Of a stretch of DNA of 51,421 bases, positions 48,041 through 51,421 are shown in pieces. The DNA is taken from positions 1 to 51,421 of the forward strand of contig JAUWBD010000008.1 of NCBI GenBank assembly GCA_030605125.1, written 5' to 3'. Positions within the stretch are counted from its first letter, which is position 1, and every line of letters begins with the position of its first letter. Source of the DNA: Verrucomicrobiota bacterium. GTDB taxonomy: Bacteria; Verrucomicrobiota; Verrucomicrobiia; Opitutales; Opitutaceae. The notes beneath the pieces were generated by a model, which was not told the origin of the DNA, made no database searches, and saw only the letters and a list, made by a program, of their open reading frames with translations. Position numbers and translations under genes: made by a program.

Positions 48041-49603
48041 ATGCCCGCCGCCCCCACGCCCGCCGGCTCCCTCGACGCCTACCTCGCCGAACTCCTCGCT
48101 GACCAGCAACGCCTCGTCACGCCCGCCGCCCGCGCCGCCGCCACGCACGAGGTCCAGCCCTCCGCCTTCCACTCCGGCCGCTTCCGCGACCTCATCCCGC
48201 TCACCGCCCCCGGCCCCGGCGAGCGCTACGCCTTCGAGGTCGACCTCGACGCCTGCTCGGGTTGCAAGGCCTGCGTCACCGCCTGCCATTCGCTCAACGG
48301 CCTCGACGAGCACGAGTCCTTCCGCGACGTCGGCCTTGTCGTCTCCGACCATTCGTCATTAGACATTCGTCATTCGTCATTCAGCGAAGCGCCCCCGCCC
48401 TTCGCCCAGACCGTCACCAGCGCCTGCCACCACTGCGCCGACCCCGGCTGCCTCAACGGCTGCCCCGTCCTCGCCTACGAGCAGGACCCCGTGACGGGCA
48501 TCGTCCGCCACCTCGACGACCAGTGCATCGGCTGCAGCTACTGCATCCTCAAGTGCCCCTACGACGTCCCCAAGTTTAACGAGCGCCTCGGCATCGTGCG
48601 CAAATGCGACATGTGCCACGGCCGCCTCTCGGCCGGCGAAGCCCCCGCCTGCGCCCAGGCCTGCCCCACCCACGCGATCCGCATCGTCACCATCCCCGTC
48701 GCCACGCCCTTCACCACCGCGCCCCTTCTTCACTCCCCCGCCGTCCCTTCGCCCACCATCACCGGCCCCACCACCCGCTACGTCTCCAAAAAATCACTAC
48801 CGCCAAGCCTTCGCGCCGCCGACGCCGACGCGCTCCGCGTCCAGCCCGCCCACTGGCCCCTCGTCCTCCTCCTCGTCGGCACCCAGCTCGCCCTCGGCCT
48901 TCTGCTTTCCGCCCAAATCATCAATCATCCATCATCCATGATAAATGCGGCGGCCGCTGTCCTCTTCGCCGCCGCCCTCGCCGCCTCCGTCGCCCACCTC
49001 GGCCAACCCCTTCGCGCCTGGCGCGTCTTCCTCGGCCTCCGCAAGTCTTGGCTCTCCCGCGAGGCCGTCCTCCTCGGCGCCGCCTTCCCCTTGGTCGCCC
49101 TCACCGCCGCCCTCCCCTACCTCCCCACGCTTCCCCTCCCAGCCCCGTTCGCCGACTTCATTGGTCATTGGTTCCCGCAGAGCGGGATCATTGGTCATTC
49201 CTCCGCGCTGCTCACGACGCTAGGCGTCGTGTGCAGCGCGGCGCTCTACATCGACACCCGCCGCCACTTCTGGCGCGTCTCCAACACCGCCACCCGCATG
49301 GCCGGCACCGTCGCCGTCGCCGCCCTCGCCTTCGTCTCCGCCCCGCTCGCCGCCGCGGCCCTCGTCGCCAAACTCGCCCTCGAGCACTTGCTCCTCCGTC
49401 GCTCGCTGATCTCCGCCCGCCTCCACGCCGGCCCGCTCCGCCGCGTCTCCCACCTCCGCCTCGCCCTCGCCCTCGCCGCGGTCCCCCTCTTTTTCCTCCA
49501 CCCGCTCCCCGCCTTCCTCCTCTTCGCCGCCGGCGAACTCACCGAGCGCCTCCTCTACTTCCGCGCCGTCGACGCTCCCAAGATGCCCGGTGTCCCCGCC
49601 TAG
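48041..49603 (+). CDS. fusion of a four-cluster ferredoxin (NrfC/DmsB-like) with a DmsC-like membrane anchor
   Basis: 520 aa. Residues about 65-235 hold four 4Fe-4S sites: CSGCKACVTACHS, CHHCADPGCLNGCP, CIGCSYCILKCP and CDMCHGR...CAQACP. From residue 265 on come eight or so TM segments of the DmsC type (VAHLGQPLRAWRVFLGLRKSWLSREAVLLG; YIDTRRHFW). DmsB and DmsC are normally separate; here one chain could take quinol electrons and pass them to the molybdoenzyme encoded at 50459. Three repeat-derived peptides are embedded: SDHSSLDIRHSSF, INHPSSMIN and IGHWFPQSGIIGHS. Confidence 0.85.
   Translation: MPAAPTPAGSLDAYLAELLADQQRLVTPAARAAATHEVQPSAFHSGRFRDLIPLTAPGPGERYAFEVDLDACSGCKACVTACHSLNGLDEHESFRDVGLVVSDHSSLDIRHSSFSEAPPPFAQTVTSACHHCADPGCLNGCPVLAYEQDPVTGIVRHLDDQCIGCSYCILKCPYDVPKFNERLGIVRKCDMCHGRLSAGEAPACAQACPTHAIRIVTIPVATPFTTAPLLHSPAVPSPTITGPTTRYVSKKSLPPSLRAADADALRVQPAHWPLVLLLVGTQLALGLLLSAQIINHPSSMINAAAAVLFAAALAASVAHLGQPLRAWRVFLGLRKSWLSREAVLLGAAFPLVALTAALPYLPTLPLPAPFADFIGHWFPQSGIIGHSSALLTTLGVVCSAALYIDTRRHFWRVSNTATRMAGTVAVAALAFVSAPLAAAALVAKLALEHLLLRRSLISARLHAGPLRRVSHLRLALALAAVPLFFLHPLPAFLLFAAGELTERLLYFRAVDAPKMPGVPA
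48347..48381. repeat. intragenic SDHSSxDIRHSS repeat, copy in the FeS/DmsC gene
   Basis: 34/35 identical to 46851-46885 and translated in the same frame as SDHSSLDIRHSSF, between the first and second cluster motifs. Confidence 0.92.
48916..48946. repeat. ATCATCAATCATCC-type repeat inside the FeS/DmsC gene
   Basis: AATCATCAATCATCCATC and CATCCATGATAAAT are A/T-rich iterations in a GC-rich gene, translated INHPSSMIN in the loop between the first TM segments. Confidence 0.7.
49159..49202. repeat. GGTCATT-family repeat inside the FeS/DmsC gene
   Basis: CATTGGTCATTGG, a TCCCGC-AGA-GCGGGA hairpin, then CATTGGTCATTCC. This is the family found between genes at 31329, 36390 and 41932, here in-frame (IGHWFPQSGIIGHS) in a loop before LGVVCSAALYIDTRR. 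Confidence 0.85.
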
Positions 49604-49687
49604 CCCCGCCTCCCCTGTCGGCTTCTTTTGCGCCTTTTGCGCTTTTTGTGGCCAAACCCGCGGTCTCTTTGCTCCGCTCCTTGCCTC

Positions 49688-50452
49688 ATGGCGCGCTTCC
49701 GGCCCTGCATCGATCTCCACGACGGCAAAGTGAAACAAATCGTCGGCGGCTCCCTCCGCGACGACGGCGCCGGCCTGCGCGAAAACTTCGTCTCCGACGA
49801 ATCCCCCGCCGCCTTCGCCGCCCGCTACCGCGCCGACAATCTCCCCGGCGGACACGTCATCAAGCTAGGCCCCGGCAACGACGACGCCGCCCGCGCCGCC
49901 CTCGCCGCCTACCCTGGCGGACTCCACCTCGGCGGCGGCATCACCGCCGACAACGCCGCCGACTGGCTCGCCGTCGGCGCCAGCCACGTCATCGTCACCT
50001 CCTGGCTCTTTTCGCCCGAAGGACGCTTCCTACCCGATCGCCTCGCCCGCCTCGTCTCCCTCATCGGCGCCGACCGCCTCGTCATCGACCTCTCCTGCCG
50101 CCGCACCGCCACCGGCTGGACCGTCGCCATGAACCGTTGGCAAACTCTCACCGACCTCGAGGTCACGCCTGCCATCCTCGACCGCCTCGCCGGCTCCTGC
50201 GCCGAGTTCCTCATCCACGCCGCCGACGTCGAGGGCCTCTGCGGCGGCATCGACGCCGACCTCGTCCGCCTCCTCGGTCGCTGGGCCGGCCGTCCCCTCA
50301 CCTACGCCGGCGGCATCGCCACTCCCGCCGACATCGCCCTTCTCGAGGAGCTCGGCTCCGGCCGCGTGGACTACACCGTCGGCAGCGCCCTCGACATCTT
50401 CGGCGGCCGCGGCCTCCGCTACGCCGACCTCGTCGCCCGCTCCCGCACCTAG
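49688..50452 (+). CDS. hisA: phosphoribosylformimino-AICAR-P isomerase, eukaryote-type HisA
   Basis: 254 aa from the ATG at 49688. A TIM barrel with FRPCIDLHDGKVKQIVGGSL at the N-terminus (catalytic Asp in CIDLH), LHLGGGITADNA, VIDLSCRR (second Asp) and LTYAGGIATPADI. The VKQIVGG pattern is that of plant/fungal HIS6 rather than the usual bacterial HisA. It isomerises ProFAR in histidine synthesis. No other his gene is nearby. It is embedded between the FeS/DmsC gene and the nitrate reductase, 6 bases before the latter's start. Confidence 0.92.
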   Translation: MARFRPCIDLHDGKVKQIVGGSLRDDGAGLRENFVSDESPAAFAARYRADNLPGGHVIKLGPGNDDAARAALAAYPGGLHLGGGITADNAADWLAVGASHVIVTSWLFSPEGRFLPDRLARLVSLIGADRLVIDLSCRRTATGWTVAMNRWQTLTDLEVTPAILDRLAGSCAEFLIHAADVEGLCGGIDADLVRLLGRWAGRPLTYAGGIATPADIALLEELGSGRVDYTVGSALDIFGGRGLRYADLVARSRT

Positions 50453-50458
50453 CGGTGC

Positions 50459-51421
50459 ATGAGCCGCGCTCATCCAGAGCGCCAAAATCATTCAGAGCAT
50501 TTCACGCCGCCTCCGCCCGGGCCGGCCGAGCTCCTGCTACACGATGGCACGCCCTTTCTCTCCGTGCCCTCCGTGTCCTCCGTGGTTAACCCCTCCCTCC
50601 TCCGTCTCCGCGCCCACGAAGGCCCGATGACCTCCGAGCTCGTGCGCCGACCCGCCGACTTCGGCCTCGGCCTGCCCCAGGTGCCCGCGCGCCTCGCCCC
50701 CGCCGCCACCACCACCTCGATCTGCGGCTTCTGCAGCACCGGCTGCTCCCTCAAGGTCCACCTCAGCGCCGACGGCCAGGCCCTCAACCTCAGCCCCGAC
50801 GAACGCTACCCCGTCAACCTCGGCATGGCCTGCCCCAAAGGCTGGGAATCCCTCGCCGTCCTCGACGCCCCCGACCGCGCCACCACACCGCTCCTTCGCA
50901 ACAAAACCACCGGCCGCCTGGAACCCGTCTCCTGGCCCGTCGCTCTCGCCGCCTTCGTCGAAAATTTTAAAGGCATCCAGTCCGCCCACGGCCCCCACAG
51001 CCTCGCCTTCCTCTCCACCGGCCAGATCGCGATGGAAGAGATGGCCCTCCTCGGCGCCCTCTTCAAATTCGGCATGGGCGGCCTCCACTGCGACTCCAAC
51101 ACCCGCCAGTGCATGGCCACCGCCCACGTGGCCTACAAACAGTCCTTCGGCTTCGACGCCCCGCCCTTCTCCTACGCCGATTTCGAGGAGAGCGACGTCC
51201 TCGTCTTCGTCGGCGCCAACCCTTGCATCGCGCACCCAATCATGTGGCAACGCGTCATTCGCAACAAACGCTCCCCGCGCATCATCGTCCTCGACCCCCG
51301 CCGCACCGAGACCGCCCAGTGCGCCACCCACCACCTCCCGCTCGCGCCCAAGTCCGACCTCACCCTCCTCTACGGCCTCGCCAATCGCGTCCTCGAACTC
51401 GGCGGCGCCGACGAGGCCTTC
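50459..51421 (+). CDS. molybdopterin nitrate reductase catalytic subunit, 5' part
   Basis: The first 321 codons, cut by the window end. Start ATG at 50459, 6 bases after hisA; an internal ATG at 50627 is less likely because it would drop part of the N-terminus. The 4Fe-4S ligands are Cys89, Cys92, Cys96 and Cys125 ([13 protein letters not shown]). The molybdopterin fold follows: [65 protein letters not shown]. This fits NasA/NapA-type nitrate reductases, and the surrounding nrt and nirA genes support nitrate. [11 protein letters not shown] (residues 34-44) is repeat-derived. Confidence 0.9.
   Translation, partial: MSRAHPERQNHSEHFTPPPPGPAELLLHDGTPFLSVPSVSSVVNPSLLRLRAHEGPMTSELVRRPADFGLGLPQVPARLAPAATTTSICGFCSTGCSLKVHLSADGQALNLSPDERYPVNLGMACPKGWESLAVLDAPDRATTPLLRNKTTGRLEPVSWPVALAAFVENFKGIQSAHGPHSLAFLSTGQIAMEEMALLGALFKFGMGGLHCDSNTRQCMATAHVAYKQSFGFDAPPFSYADFEESDVLVFVGANPCIAHPIMWQRVIRNKRSPRIIVLDPRRTETAQCATHHLPLAPKSDLTLLYGLANRVLELGGADEAF
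50555..50590. repeat. CCTCCGTGTCCTCCGTGG repeat inside the nitrate reductase gene
   Basis: TCTCCGTGCCCTCCGTGTCC then TCCGTGGTTAAC is translated in-frame as [11 protein letters not shown] within an N-terminal segment poorly conserved in the family. It has the same character as the other in-frame repeats. Confidence 0.65.

Noticed and set aside
49203-49241. 18-bp hairpin (one mismatch) inside the DmsC-like part
   Set aside because: It partly encodes the conserved GVVCSAALYIDTRR stretch, so the symmetry may be chance within required coding sequence next to a true repeat.

Overview
The window is GC-rich with strongly GC-biased third codon positions, few Shine-Dalgarno sites and many short dispersed palindromic repeats. 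Together with a eukaryote-type HisA, a lysine/proline-tailed DksA-like protein and a caa3 oxidase with subunit IV, this suggests a Verrucomicrobiota bacterium near the Opitutaceae. That placement is inference from gene content and repeat style, not from a marker-gene tree.

Layout. (1) 1-8416: aerobic respiration. A divergent azurin-like lipoprotein faces a caa3-type cytochrome c oxidase operon (subunit II fused to cytochrome c, I, III, IV), then the assembly factor CtaG and an SLC13-type anion transporter. (2) 8526-17317: a tRNA-Phe gene followed by a decayed genomic island. It holds a tyrosine recombinase that stops exactly where its catalytic tyrosine should be, a sensor-kinase fragment, an AAA ATPase remnant with an in-frame stop, and an intact five-gene minus-strand operon: a DUF4236 head joined to a helicase tail with DUF3883, a PIN-like/protein-kinase/zinc-ribbon protein, a VWA protein, a PP2C phosphatase and an HNH nuclease. 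The kinase, VWA and phosphatase match the TerY-P triad (E. coli YegI/YegL/YegK type); with the nucleases they look like a phosphorylation-controlled DNA-processing or defence cassette. (3) 17416-22440: small hypothetical genes, a second VWA protein, a nucleotidyltransferase/antitoxin-like pair and a WYL regulator. (4) 22651-36353: housekeeping genes (ptsI, ispE, polX, a PQQ-type sugar dehydrogenase, hrpB, ileS, a DksA-like gene, lspA). (5) 36432-51421: nitrate assimilation. A LysR regulator, a signal-less NrtA/NasS-like protein, a nitrate ABC transporter (NrtA, NrtB, two ATPases), a porin, nitrite reductase NirA, a CysJ-like flavoprotein, a fused FeS/DmsC-type membrane protein, a eukaryote-type hisA and the start of a molybdopterin nitrate reductase that runs off the window.

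How the genes work together. Nitrate would cross the outer membrane through the porin and be imported by the ABC system. It would be reduced by the molybdoenzyme, possibly fed by quinol through the FeS/DmsC protein, and nitrite would go to ammonium via NirA with electrons from the CysJ-like flavoprotein. TGGCAC-N8-GC elements precede three of these genes and suggest shared control.

The two most unusual signals are the TerY-P/PIN/HNH cassette retained inside a wrecked island, and several families of intergenic repeats that also sit in-frame inside genes. The latter occur in ileS, nirA, the cysJ-like gene, the FeS/DmsC gene and the nitrate reductase, where they add short low-complexity peptides.
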